Shown one piece after another: positions 17,358 to 25,996 of a DNA stretch of 45,518 nt (positions are counted from its first letter, which is position 1; each line of letters opens with the position of its first letter). The notes under the pieces are model-generated. The model did not search any database. It was not told the DNA's origin and saw only the letters and a list, made by a program, of their open reading frames with translations. This stretch comes from JBFMAI01 sp964462635 (GTDB taxonomy: Bacteria; Planctomycetota; Phycisphaerae; UBA1845; Fen-1342), in NCBI GenBank assembly GCA_964462635.1, contig CAYWYJ010000014.1, forward strand, positions 1 through 45,518, read 5' to 3'. The position numbers and the translations under genes were made by a program.

Positions 17358-18239
17358 CTAAACGGGCATTCGCGAACGTACAACCCGGGCGGACGAGGCG
17401 CCTGCCGAGCCACGGCTCGCCGGGAGGCTCGCCCTCCCGTCCGAGGTTCCATGTTCCCGACGGCCCGTAGCGGGTGACGGCCGCGCGGCCACGGACGGGC
17501 CCTCGACGGTCAGGACGGCGTGCGTCCGGCCCACCACGGTGCTCTTGCGCTCCGAGTCTTTCGGCGGCTGCGCGAGCGCGACCAGGGACAGAATGCCCCA
17601 GGCCATCAGCACCAGGGCCAGGCCGCCGGCCACGACCGACATCCGCTTGCGGGCCGCGACGCCGGTGGTGATGCCCCAGGTGATGCAGAAGGTCACGATG
17701 CCGTTACAGAAGTGGTACACCGCCGCCGTCAGGCCGATCGCGTAGACCACCATCCACACCCACAACGGCAGCCACAGGCCGTGGAAGCCGGCCTTGGTGA
17801 AGAAGAAGAACCCGGGGTCGTCGTGGGCGGCCTTGTACTCCATCACGCCGAACCAGTGCGCGAAGCGGAAATGCGCCAGGTGGACGAGCACGAACACGAC
17901 GGTGATCCAGGCGGTGACGCGCTGGAGCGTGTACCGCCAATTGTCCATGTAGGGGTACTGGTTCTGATTGAGCTTGCCCTGCCAGGCGATCAGGACGCCG
18001 TAGGCCCCGTGAAACGCCAGCGGGATGAAGATGAAGACGATCTCGATGGCCAGCAACCACGGCAGGCTGTGGATCAGCTCGATGTGGTGGTTGAAATGGC
18101 CCGGCCCCAGGAACGCGGTCGAGTTCGCCAGCAAGTGATTGATGAGGAACACGCCGACCGGCACGATCCCGCTCAGCGAGTGCAACCGCCGCAGGGCGAA
18201 ATGGTGGCGCTCCAGGAACCCGGGTGCAGAGTCAGGCAC
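17358..18239 (-). CDS. sdhC: Succinate dehydrogenase cytochrome b subunit with repeat-derived C-terminal tail
   Basis: A 293-residue protein. Residues 1-225 form the five-helix cytochrome b558 type subunit, with conserved His in RRLHSLSG, INHLL, HIELIHSLPW, HLAHFRFAHW and AVYHF that can bind heme. It anchors SdhA/SdhB and passes electrons to quinone. The start is GTG 18239 with GGAG nine bases upstream. The last 30 residues (GRASLPASRGSAGASSARVV region) are the translation of a palindromic repeat at 17391-17441, which the neighbours carry only in non-coding DNA. This tail is therefore probably an accretion rather than a conserved domain. It is first in the sdhC-sdhA-sdhB order. Confidence 0.88.
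   Translation of the reverse strand: MPDSAPGFLERHHFALRRLHSLSGIVPVGVFLINHLLANSTAFLGPGHFNHHIELIHSLPWLLAIEIVFIFIPLAFHGAYGVLIAWQGKLNQNQYPYMDNWRYTLQRVTAWITVVFVLVHLAHFRFAHWFGVMEYKAAHDDPGFFFFTKAGFHGLWLPLWVWMVVYAIGLTAAVYHFCNGIVTFCITWGITTGVAARKRMSVVAGGLALVLMAWGILSLVALAQPPKDSERKSTVVGRTHAVLTVEGPSVAARPSPATGRREHGTSDGRASLPASRGSAGASSARVVRSRMPV
17391..17441. repeat. Palindromic repeat inside the 3' end of sdhC
   Basis: An imperfect palindrome bounded by GGAC and GTCC: the left arm CGAGGCGCCTGCCGAGCC is mirrored by GGCTCGCCGGGAGGCTCG plus CCCTCCC. It is the same family as 15203-15230, 26085-26137, 40791-40852 and 45498-45518. Confidence 0.75.
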
Positions 18240-18469
18240 GTCGTAGGTCTCCGGTCCCCCACGGGCACGTCATGGGCTGCGCGGACATCATGGAAGCGCG
18301 GGATTATAAGCGCGTCGGCGGGCCCGGGCCAAGGGAGGCGCCGCCGCCGATGGTGTGCCGGCAGGCGAAACGACGCCGGCCCCCTTTTGCGGCGGCCGTC
18401 CAGCCGCGACAATGCGGAGGAGCCGACGTCTCCCGCAGCGGCGCGGCACGCGTGTCCAAGAGGTCCAGT

Positions 18470-19351
18470 ATGGCCCGACACATTCACGCGCTCGTCGTCG
18501 AAGATTCGACCACGACGCGCAAGATGACCATCGCGGCGTTGAAGCAGGCCGGTTTGGCCGAGTTCACGTTCGTGGAAGCCGCAGACGGACTCGAGGCGCT
18601 GGAGAAGTTCGAGCCGGACCAGACGCAACTGATGTTCATCGACCTGAATATGCCCCGCATGGGCGGTCTGGCGCTCATTCGTGAATTGCGCAAACGCCAC
18701 CCCGGCTGCCCGCCGGCCGTCATGATCACCGGCGAGTCCGACACCAAGCGTTTACAGGAGGCGATGAGCGAGCCCGGCGTGGCCGCGTTTCTGCTGAAGC
18801 CGGTCGACCGCGACCGCCTGCGGACCGGCTTGAAGACCCTGGTCGACAGCCTGCCCGAAGCCCAGGGCCCCTGTGTGGTCCCGCACGGCGAGTGCGTCCC
18901 GGCCAGCTTGCAGCAGGTGCTCAGCAAGGCTTGCGGGCTGACGCTCACGTCCGTACCCGTGGACGAAGCCATCCGGCACGGCGAGGTCGTCCTGAGCATG
19001 ATTACGCTCTTTGGCGACCTGCACTGGTCGCTGGGGCTGGGGTTCACGCACGCCGCGGCGGGCAAGATCGCGGCCCGCTTCGCCGGCAGCCCAACCCCCC
19101 TCGCGGGCCTGGACATGGGCGATGCGATCGGGGAGCTGACGAACATCGTGGCCGGCCGCGTGAAGCTCGCCCTCAGCGCCCGCAACGTGGCCGTGAAGTT
19201 CGCTTTCCCGACCGTGATCAGCGGGACCGGGCTGCAACTCCTCACGCAGCGTCGCCGCCGGGACGCCGTCGCCTACACGCACTTCGATTCGCCCGACGGG
19301 AAATTGTGGACGGCGGTCACGGTGGGCCTGACCGGCGGCGTGCTGCTGTAG
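18470..19351 (+). CDS. Response regulator with C-terminal CheX-like phosphatase domain
   Basis: A 293-residue two-domain protein. Residues 5-125 are a receiver with all key residues: Glu11/Asp12, phosphoacceptor Asp58 (FIDLNMP), Thr87 and Lys110 (LLKP). Residues about 140-293 form a CheX/CheC-like domain with the ExxN motif at Glu222 and Asn225 (IGELTNIVAGRVK), the residues that in CheX attack phospho-CheY. The protein may dephosphorylate its own or another receiver, tuning chemotaxis-like signalling. The frame is open from 18224, but ATG 18470 has AGAGGT upstream and starts the receiver exactly. It is divergent from sdhC and convergent with the pseudopilin gene. Confidence 0.85.
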   Translation: MARHIHALVVEDSTTTRKMTIAALKQAGLAEFTFVEAADGLEALEKFEPDQTQLMFIDLNMPRMGGLALIRELRKRHPGCPPAVMITGESDTKRLQEAMSEPGVAAFLLKPVDRDRLRTGLKTLVDSLPEAQGPCVVPHGECVPASLQQVLSKACGLTLTSVPVDEAIRHGEVVLSMITLFGDLHWSLGLGFTHAAAGKIAARFAGSPTPLAGLDMGDAIGELTNIVAGRVKLALSARNVAVKFAFPTVISGTGLQLLTQRRRRDAVAYTHFDSPDGKLWTAVTVGLTGGVLL

Positions 19352-19453
19352 CGCGGCGGCGCTGTTGCTGAACCGGCCGCGGGGCCCCGCCTTCCCATGC
19401 GGCGCGATCGCGAATTCCCATTCGGCGGGCGTCACGGCGGGAGCGGCGCGTCA

Positions 19454-19987
19454 TCAATAGCGCAGGAACGCCCGACCGGCCCCGTCCAAGTGGTTCGAAT
19501 TGACCACCACCTCCCCCGTGTCGCAGTTGTAGACCCAGCCCGCGTCCTTCGCCTCCCCCTGGAAAGCCGGCGCCGCCGAACCGCGAACCACCAGCAGACC
19601 GCGCAGCCCTTCGCGCGGCGGCACGGGGCAGGCCGGAATCCCGCGGCGCAGATACGGACCGAACCGGAACCTGCCGCGCGGCGTCGTGGAGACCTGTCCG
19701 GCCTCGTCGGTGAAGCCGGTGAGCTGGGCGACGACGGCGGCGGCAGTGCCGGCGGAGTTCTGCCCGTCGTCCGTCTGCCCCGGAAACACGCCGTGGTCCC
19801 GGTAGTACGCCTCGACGGCCACGCGCCACACCTGCAGGTCCTGGCGGAGGGTGGCGTCCGGGCCGACCGCCGACCGCGTCCCCGGCGCCGCGGCGCCCCA
19901 GCGCGGGGCCACCGCCGTCGCCACCAACGCCAGCATCCCGACCGCGATGAGCGCTTCAACCAGGCGGACGGGCTTGCGGCTGAACAC
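19454..19987 (-). CDS. Type IV pilin-like / type II secretion pseudopilin
   Basis: A 177-residue protein with the N-terminal prepilin-type helix RLVEALIAVGMLALVATAVA (Glu at the +5-like position) followed by a globular part with a GspG-like layout (LRQDLQVWRVAVEAYYRDHG). The usual Gly before the cleavage site is replaced by Pro (KPVRLVEA), so processing is uncertain. The start is GTG 19987: GGAGG stands eight bases upstream, and it avoids the overlap with the preceding gene that the longer frame (to 20053) would need. The HD-GYP gene ends 28 bases upstream on the same strand, suggesting co-transcription. Confidence 0.7.
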   Translation of the reverse strand: MFSRKPVRLVEALIAVGMLALVATAVAPRWGAAAPGTRSAVGPDATLRQDLQVWRVAVEAYYRDHGVFPGQTDDGQNSAGTAAAVVAQLTGFTDEAGQVSTTPRGRFRFGPYLRRGIPACPVPPREGLRGLLVVRGSAAPAFQGEAKDAGWVYNCDTGEVVVNSNHLDGAGRAFLRY

Positions 19988-20015
19988 GGCGTAGACCTCC
20001 GTGAAACGGTGTCCG

Positions 20016-21248
20016 TTACTCCTGTCCCTCGCCGAGATGACCAAAGCGGGCACGGAACCCGGCCGGGTCGGCGGTCATGAAGCGGCAGAGGGTGTCGATG
20101 AACAGGCGCGTGATCTCGGGGTCCGTCACGTGCCCGGCGCCTTCTTCGAGTAGGGCGATGGCCTGCGGGATCTCGTACGCCGCCCGATACGGCCGCGTCG
20201 TCGTCAGGGCGTCGAACACATCGACGACGTGGATGATGCGGGCGTCGAGCGGGATCTGCTCCCCGGCCAGGCCCTGCGGATAGCCGGAGCCGTCGTAGTT
20301 CTCGTGGTGGTAGCGCACGGCGTCGAGGACCGGCTCGAACTGGGCCACCGGCTTGAGCACCTCGTACCCGATCGACGAGTGCTTCTTCATCTGCTCGAAC
20401 TCGTCGGGCGTCAGCACGCCCGGCTTGTTGAGGATTTGCTCGGGCACGCCGATCTTGCCGATGTCGTGCAACAACCCGGCCCATTCGAGCGTCTGGAGCC
20501 GGCTGCGTGACAGCCCCAGGGCCTCGCCCGTGATCCGGGCGAACCCGCCGACGCGCTCCGAGTGGGCCGACGTGTAGTTGTCCTTGGCGTCGATGGCGTT
20601 GACGAGCGTGCAGACGGTCTCCAGCGCGGTGCGCTGGAGGTGGCGGACCATGAGCACGTTGCTGAGCACCTGCGCCCCGTAGGCCAGCACGGACTCGGAC
20701 GCCAGCACGTCCCCGCGGTCGAAGGGGGGCTCGTCGGCATCCCGCAGCGCGATCACCACGCCCAGGTCCGTGTCGGCCCGCGGCAGCGTGCCCAGCAGCA
20801 CCCGCGCGCCGTTCAGCTCGGCCGCCTGCTGCGGACTGAGCACCGGGGCCCACGAGTGTCGGCGTTGGCGCACCGTTTCAATCAGCGCGGCGAGCGTCTC
20901 GCGCACGTTCTCGGGCTTGAGCTCCAGCGACCGGACCCCCGTTTCGGCGATCTCGATCCGCATGCAGCAGCCGCCGCGGTCCAGGAACAAGGCCCCGGCC
21001 AGCATCACGTCCGCATAACGGCGCAGCAGGGCCGACTGGATCACGTCCGGATCGTGCAGGCGGGAGATGTGCCCCGTGATCTCAAACACCAGGTTGAGTT
21101 GCTCATGGCAGCGTAGCAGCTCCCGCCCGAGCACCTCCTTCTCCGCCAGCAGGCTCATGAGGTGCGCCCGGAGCTGCGACTCGTTGCCCGGCAGGCCGGC
21201 ACCCGGGGTACCACCGCGATACGCCGGAACCCACGTGCGTGTGTTCAT
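20016..21248 (-). CDS. HD-GYP cyclic-di-GMP phosphodiesterase with GAF-like sensor domain
   Basis: A 410-residue protein. Residues about 45-205 form a GAF-like domain after a short coiled helix. Residues about 208-390 are the HD-GYP domain with HSERVG (229-234), the HD pair LLHDIGKIGVPEQIL (His261/Asp262) and HHENYDGSGYP (314-324, the GYP motif). Such enzymes hydrolyse c-di-GMP at a di- or tri-metal site. The frame is open to 21365, but ATG 21248 is preceded by GAGGA at suitable spacing. It is followed 28 bases later by the pseudopilin gene, and it could serve the three PilZ effectors at 6603-8872. Confidence 0.9.
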   Translation of the reverse strand: MNTRTWVPAYRGGTPGAGLPGNESQLRAHLMSLLAEKEVLGRELLRCHEQLNLVFEITGHISRLHDPDVIQSALLRRYADVMLAGALFLDRGGCCMRIEIAETGVRSLELKPENVRETLAALIETVRQRRHSWAPVLSPQQAAELNGARVLLGTLPRADTDLGVVIALRDADEPPFDRGDVLASESVLAYGAQVLSNVLMVRHLQRTALETVCTLVNAIDAKDNYTSAHSERVGGFARITGEALGLSRSRLQTLEWAGLLHDIGKIGVPEQILNKPGVLTPDEFEQMKKHSSIGYEVLKPVAQFEPVLDAVRYHHENYDGSGYPQGLAGEQIPLDARIIHVVDVFDALTTTRPYRAAYEIPQAIALLEEGAGHVTDPEITRLFIDTLCRFMTADPAGFRARFGHLGEGQE

Positions 21249-21509
21249 GCCGCCGTCCTCAACCACAACCACGCGTCCCGCGGAGGTCCGACCGCGCCGT
21301 CGCCGGCGTCGAACCAGGTCGTCCGGTCTCCGCGATCGGGCGCGCGCCCTCCGCGCGTCGGGCAACGACCGCGCGGCCCAACCTACAGTTCGGCAAGAAC
21401 CACCGGTCGGTCAGGCTGAGTTCAAACGACGGAAGAAAACGGCCACCCCAAGGCCAAGGCGGGGGAATCTCGGACGCGCTCCGACCCGCTTGTCGGATAA
21501 GCCCATGTG

Positions 21510-22445
21510 CTACCCCCGGCCGCCGTCCCGAAACCACGCAATCGTCCGGGCGAAGCCGTCCGCCCGTTCGACCACGGGCGTCCAACCCAGCAGCGTGCGG
21601 GCCAGGGTGATATCGGGACGTCGGACGGCGGGGTCGTCGGGCGGCCGCGGCGCCTGGATGATCGGACTGGCGCTGCCGGTCAGCCGCAGCACCTCGCGGG
21701 CGGCCTCCATTACGGTAATCTCGACCGGGTTTCCGAGATTAACGGGGCCGGTCACGTCGCTTTCCATCAGACGCACCAGTCCCGCCACCAGGTCGCTCAC
21801 GTAGCAGAAGCTGCGGGTCTGGCTCCCGTCGCCATGCACCGTCAGCGGCCGACCTTGCAGGGCCTGCATGATGAACGTGGGCAGCATCCGCCCGTCGTCC
21901 GCCCGCATGAAGGGGCCGTACGTGTTGAAAATCCGCGGCAGGCGGACGGCCAGCCCGTGCGCGGCGGCATACGCCGTCAGCAACGCCTCGGCGAAGCGCT
22001 TGCCCTCGTCGTAACACGACCGCGGCCCGATCGGGTTCACGTGCCCCCAGTAGGACTCCCGCTGCGGGTGCTCCAGCGGGTCGCCGTAAACCTCACTCGT
22101 GCTGGCGTGCAACAGGCGGGCCCCGTGCTGCCGGGCGACCTCCGCCAGGTTCTCCACGCCCCGCGAACAAACGGCCAGGATCTCCAGTCGCCGCGGGCCG
22201 AAGTCCACCGGCGACGCGGGACAGGCCATATCGTAGATGCGGTCCCACGGCCCCGCGACCGGCAGCGGCTGCACGATATCGTGCTCGACGAAGCGGAAAC
22301 GCGGGTGATCGGCGAAGGGCACCAGGTTCTCCCGGCGGCCAGTGCCGAGGTTATCCACCCCGACCACGTCATGCCCCGCCTCCAGCAGGTGCCGCGTCAG
22401 GTGACAGCCGATGAAACCCGCACAACCCGTGACCAGAACGCGCAT
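21510..22445 (-). CDS. UDP-glucuronate decarboxylase-like NAD-dependent sugar epimerase/dehydratase
   Basis: A 311-residue extended short-chain dehydrogenase. The Rossmann motif is G7-x2-G10-x2-G13, the catalytic stretch is ASTSEVYGDP (Thr116, Glu118), and the YxxxK pair is Tyr145/Lys149 in SCYDEGKR. CPASPVDF, SYWGHVNPIGPRSCYDEG and the length fit the UXS group, which converts UDP-glucuronate to UDP-xylose. This fits the divergent neighbour UDP-glucose dehydrogenase, which makes UDP-glucuronate. ATG 22445 is chosen over upstream 22592 because the conserved protein begins there and the upstream part is repeat sequence. Other dehydratase activities of the family cannot be excluded. Confidence 0.85.
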   Translation of the reverse strand: MRVLVTGCAGFIGCHLTRHLLEAGHDVVGVDNLGTGRRENLVPFADHPRFRFVEHDIVQPLPVAGPWDRIYDMACPASPVDFGPRRLEILAVCSRGVENLAEVARQHGARLLHASTSEVYGDPLEHPQRESYWGHVNPIGPRSCYDEGKRFAEALLTAYAAAHGLAVRLPRIFNTYGPFMRADDGRMLPTFIMQALQGRPLTVHGDGSQTRSFCYVSDLVAGLVRLMESDVTGPVNLGNPVEITVMEAAREVLRLTGSASPIIQAPRPPDDPAVRRPDITLARTLLGWTPVVERADGFARTIAWFRDGGRG

Positions 22446-22663
22446 GGACTGCTCCACAGCCGGGGATTGTGATAAGGTGATAACGTGATAAGGGGTCAAG
22501 GTAAAGCGGCGCGGCAGGTGTGGACCTGGGCCGCGCGCCGGTCTTCTTATCACGCGCCAGCCTCGCCGCGCGGCCGACCCACGTGGCGGCACGCGCTTAC
22601 CGACTGGCGTAGCGTCGGCCCCCCGTAACCGACGTTATACCGAAGGAACCGCGGAGAAGTACC
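22446..22663. repeat. Divergent intergenic region with GTGATAAG tandem/inverted repeats
   Basis: Between the divergent uxs-like and ugd genes, 22470-22492 holds three tandem near-copies (gtgataag, gtgataac, gtgataag). An inverted copy, cttatcacg, occurs at 22545-22553. The core is AT-rich against a GC-rich background. It could be a dispersed repeat or a regulator site; dyad spacing of about 52 bases argues for a repeat. Confidence 0.5.
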
Positions 22664-23995
22664 ATGAAGATCGCCGTCATCGGCAGCGGGTACGTGGGAC
22701 TGGTCACGGCGGCGTGTTTGTCCGACACCGGCAACGACGTGGTCGCGGTGGACAGTGACGCCGAGAAGATTGCCGCCCTGCGGGCCGGCACGTGCCCGTT
22801 CTTCGAGCCCGGGCTGGCGGAACTGGTGCGGAAGAACACCCAGGCGGGGCGGCTTCGCTTTGCGACCGACGTGACGGCCGCCGTCCCCGGGGCCCATGTC
22901 ATCTTCCTGGCCGTCGGCACGCCGCCGCGCGCGGACGGGTCGGCGGACTTGTCGTCGCTCGAAGCGGCGGCGGCGGGGGCGGCGCGCGCGTTGACGGGAC
23001 CGGCGATCATCGTCATCAAGAGCACCGTGCCCGTCGGCACCGGCACGCGTATCGAGTCCCTCGTCGCCGCACTCACCACCCACCGCTGCCCAGTCGTCAG
23101 CAACCCCGAGTTCCTCAAAGAGGGCACCGCCCTTCAGGACTTCCTGCGGCCGGACCGCGTCGTCATCGGGGCCGAGGACCAGGCGGCCGGCGACGAGATC
23201 GCCGAGCTGCACGAGCCGTTCGTGCGTAACAACCGCCCGATCCTGCGCATGAGCCGCGGGGCGGCCGAGCTCACCAAGTATGCCGCCAACGCCTACCTCG
23301 CCGCGCGCATCAGCTTCATCAACGAAATCGCCGAAATCTGCGGCCGGCTGGACGTGGACATCAACGAGGTCCGCCGCGGCATGGGCTCCGACCAGCGCAT
23401 CGGGCACCACTTCCTGTATCCCGGACTCGGCTACGGTGGAAGCTGCTTTCCGAAGGACGTGCAGGCGTTGGCCAATTTCGGCCGGGCCGCGGGGGCCGAC
23501 TGCACCCTGCTCGAAGCCGTCCACCGCCGCAACTTGGCGCAGCGCGAGTTGATGACCCGGCGAATCAAGGAGCGGCTGGGTTCCGACTTGCGCGGCCGGC
23601 GGCTGGCCGTGTGGGGCCTGGCCTTCAAGCCGCAGACCGATGACGTGCGCGAGGCGCCGGCCCTGGCGATCATCGAGGACCTCTTGCGGGCCGGCGCCGA
23701 GGTCGTCGTACACGACCCGCAGGCGATGACCAGCACCCGACGGGTGCTCGGCGACCGGGTGCGCTACTGCGACGACCCCTACGCCGCCCTGCCCGGGGCC
23801 GACGCCCTGGTCATCATGACCGAGTGGATGGAGTTCCGCAGCCCGGATTTCGAGCGGATGCGATCGGCCATGCGCCAGGCAGTGATCTTCGACGGACGCA
23901 ACCTCTATGCCCTGGCCACGCCGGCCCGCTACAATTTTGAATACCACAGCGTGGGCCGACCGACTGTCCTGCCGGGCCAACGTGGCCCCGGGTAA
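22664..23995 (+). CDS. ugd: UDP-glucose 6-dehydrogenase
   Basis: A 443-residue enzyme oxidising UDP-glucose to UDP-glucuronate with NAD. Visible features: N-terminal Rossmann motif GSGYVGLVTAACL (8-20), VGTPPRADGSADLS, SNPEFLKEG, catalytic Cys261 in GYGGSCFPKD, and the C-terminal NAD/UDP domain WGLAFKPQTDDVREAP. The length is normal. ATG 22664 has GGAGAA upstream. It is divergent from the UXS-like gene, so the pair could produce UDP-xylose for surface polysaccharide. A second nucleotide-sugar dehydrogenase of a different subfamily lies at 29656-30981. Confidence 0.94.
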   Translation: MKIAVIGSGYVGLVTAACLSDTGNDVVAVDSDAEKIAALRAGTCPFFEPGLAELVRKNTQAGRLRFATDVTAAVPGAHVIFLAVGTPPRADGSADLSSLEAAAAGAARALTGPAIIVIKSTVPVGTGTRIESLVAALTTHRCPVVSNPEFLKEGTALQDFLRPDRVVIGAEDQAAGDEIAELHEPFVRNNRPILRMSRGAAELTKYAANAYLAARISFINEIAEICGRLDVDINEVRRGMGSDQRIGHHFLYPGLGYGGSCFPKDVQALANFGRAAGADCTLLEAVHRRNLAQRELMTRRIKERLGSDLRGRRLAVWGLAFKPQTDDVREAPALAIIEDLLRAGAEVVVHDPQAMTSTRRVLGDRVRYCDDPYAALPGADALVIMTEWMEFRSPDFERMRSAMRQAVIFDGRNLYALATPARYNFEYHSVGRPTVLPGQRGPG

Positions 23996-24051
23996 CCTGC
24001 CGCCGGTGGTCCCCGCCGGGACCCGGCGGCCGTCCGGGTCCGAGTGTCGTC

Positions 24052-25131
24052 ATGCCTTCGCCGACGCCGCGACTGATCTCGCTCAAGAAGCTGCTTTCGG
24101 AGCACACCGCGCCCGCCGCGGCGGAACTCGCCACGCCCGAGGGTGACGGGGCCGTTCGCTGCCGGGCCTGTGGGCACCGCTGCAAGGTCCTGCCCGGTCG
24201 CGACGGCGTCTGCCGGGTGCGGTTCAACCGCGACGGCGAGCTGCGCGTCCCCTTCGGTTACGTCTCCAGCCTCGCGGTCGATCCGATCGAGAAGAAGCCG
24301 TTCTACCACGCGTTTCCCGGGCGGGCGGCGCTGTCGTTCGGGATGCTCGGTTGCGACCTGCACTGCTCCTATTGCCAGAACTGGATCACCAGCCAGACGC
24401 TGCGGGACAACGAGGCCATCGCCGAGCCGACCTTCGTGGAGCCCGAGCAGATCGTCCAGTTGGCGCTGGAGCACGATTGCCCGGTCCTCACGAGCACCTA
24501 CAACGAGCCGCTCATCACCGCCGAGTGGGCCGCCGCCGTCTTTCGCCTGGGTCAACCGCGCGGCCTGGTCGGGTCGTTTGTGTCAAACGGCCACGCGACG
24601 CCGGAAGTCCTGGAGTACCTCCGCCCCCTGGTCCCGCTGTTCAAGGTGGACCTGAAGTCGTTCCAGGACCAGACCTACCGGCAGCTCGGCGGCGTGCTGG
24701 AGAACGTGCTGGACACGATCCGTCGCCTCAAGCAGATGGACTTCTGGGTCGAGATCGTCACGCTCGTCGTGCCGGGGCTAAACGACACGGACGAGGAGTT
24801 GAAGCGGATCGCCGGCTTCATCGCGTCCGTGTCGCCGGACATTCCCTGGCACGTGACCGCGTTCCACCCCGATTACAAGCTGACGGACGCGCGGCCCACG
24901 CCGACCGAAACGCTCTTGCGGGCGTACGATCTCGGCCGGCAGGCCGGGCTGAAGTTCGTCTACCCGGGCAACGTCCACGGCCGCGTGGGCGATCTCGAAA
25001 ACACGCACTGTCCAATCTGCGGTCGCACGGTGATCGAACGCCGCGGCTTCTATGTGCGGGCCATCCGCCTCAAGAACGGGCAGTGCCCCGGGTGCGGGAC
25101 CCGAGTCCCCGGCGTGTGGGGACCGGGCTGA
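24052..25131 (+). CDS. amrS: AmmeMemoRadiSam system radical SAM enzyme
   Basis: A 359-residue radical SAM protein. The [4Fe-4S] motif is Cys101-x3-Cys105-x2-Cys108 (CDLHCSYC), preceded by an N-terminal Cys motif (Cys37, 40, 44 in CRACGHRC; Cys53 in DGVCRV) and the diagnostic PIEKKPFYHAFPG. The C-terminus has two CxxC pairs (CPICG, CPGCG) that may bind zinc or another cluster. This layout identifies the radical SAM partner of MEMO-family and AMMECR1-family proteins. Its B partner is encoded at 5220-6428 rather than next door. The substrate is unknown. It begins 56 bases after ugd on the same strand without a clear Shine-Dalgarno. Confidence 0.9.
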   Translation: MPSPTPRLISLKKLLSEHTAPAAAELATPEGDGAVRCRACGHRCKVLPGRDGVCRVRFNRDGELRVPFGYVSSLAVDPIEKKPFYHAFPGRAALSFGMLGCDLHCSYCQNWITSQTLRDNEAIAEPTFVEPEQIVQLALEHDCPVLTSTYNEPLITAEWAAAVFRLGQPRGLVGSFVSNGHATPEVLEYLRPLVPLFKVDLKSFQDQTYRQLGGVLENVLDTIRRLKQMDFWVEIVTLVVPGLNDTDEELKRIAGFIASVSPDIPWHVTAFHPDYKLTDARPTPTETLLRAYDLGRQAGLKFVYPGNVHGRVGDLENTHCPICGRTVIERRGFYVRAIRLKNGQCPGCGTRVPGVWGPG

Positions 25132-25216
25132 TACGCCCTGGGGGTAAGGACGCGGTCCTGCGGGTCCGTCGTCCGTGGTGTTCCCACGCCACGCCCCCAG
25201 TGGTACTGTTTGCCGC

Positions 25217-25996
25217 ATGAACCGGCGAACCTGGATGTGCCTGACCGTGGCGACCGCCGCGCTGGCGGCCGGCTGCAGCACGCTCCCGCAGTCGCAGCGG
25301 ACCTCGCTCCTCGAAGGCGAACGGGCTTTCCGCGACAAAGACTATCAGCAAGCCGTCAGTCGGCTGTCGCGTTTCCTCGACGAGAACGCCAGCCGCCCCG
25401 AGGCCGCTCGCGCCCGCTACGTCCGCGGCATGGCCCTGGCAATGGTCGGAGATCGAACGCGCGCCTACCGCGACCTGGAGCAGGCGGCCCGCTCCAGCAC
25501 TGACCCCCAGATTACGTGGCAGCCGGATGCCGTGCTCGGCGTGCTGCTGTTTGAGGATGAGCAGTGGGACGCCGCGGCGCGGGCGCTCCGCCGGGCCACG
25601 GACCAGATGTCGGCGATTGCCCCCAAAGATGCCCTGCTGTTCCGCATTGGCCTGTGTTGCGAACGCACCGGACGCTGGTCCGCCGCCCCCGTGGCGTATC
25701 GGCAGATCGTCAGCGAGTTCCCCCGCGGAACGTACCGCACGGCCGCGGACCGCCGGCTCAGCCTGAACGCGGACCATTTCGCGGTGCAGTGCGGGGCGTT
25801 CTCCGATCGACGGAATGCGGACCGCCTGGTCGCGGAACTGACGCGGAACGGGCTGGACGCGCGCACGCGCCAGGAACAACGCCCCGACGGCGTGTATCAC
25901 GTCGTGGTCGTGGGACGCTACGCCACTTACGACGAAGCCACCGCCGCCCTGGGACGCGTCAAGGGGTACGTCGAAAGCGCCGTTCTATGGCCGTAA
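25217..25996 (+). CDS. TPR and SPOR-domain lipoprotein
   Basis: A 259-residue lipoprotein with lipobox LAAGC (Cys20), tetratricopeptide-like helices over about residues 30-165 (FRDKDYQQAVSRLSRFLDEN, then YRDLEQAARSS, YRQIVSEFPRG) and a C-terminal SPOR domain (about 188-257; FAVQCGAFSDRRNADRL, YHVVVVGRYATYDEA). SPOR domains bind denuded septal peptidoglycan, so a periplasmic cell-envelope or division role is likely. The frame is open from 25175, but ATG 25217 starts the signal peptide. It lies 85 bases after amrS. Confidence 0.82.
   Translation: MNRRTWMCLTVATAALAAGCSTLPQSQRTSLLEGERAFRDKDYQQAVSRLSRFLDENASRPEAARARYVRGMALAMVGDRTRAYRDLEQAARSSTDPQITWQPDAVLGVLLFEDEQWDAAARALRRATDQMSAIAPKDALLFRIGLCCERTGRWSAAPVAYRQIVSEFPRGTYRTAADRRLSLNADHFAVQCGAFSDRRNADRLVAELTRNGLDARTRQEQRPDGVYHVVVVGRYATYDEATAALGRVKGYVESAVLWP

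Noticed and set aside
19377..19388. GCGGGGCCCCGC palindrome between convergent genes
   Set aside because: Short and expected by chance at this GC content; no T-run on either side.
19494..19510. GGTTCGAATT resembling a tRNA T-arm
   Set aside because: It lies inside the pseudopilin gene and no acceptor, D or anticodon arm can be folded around it. No tRNA was found anywhere in the window.
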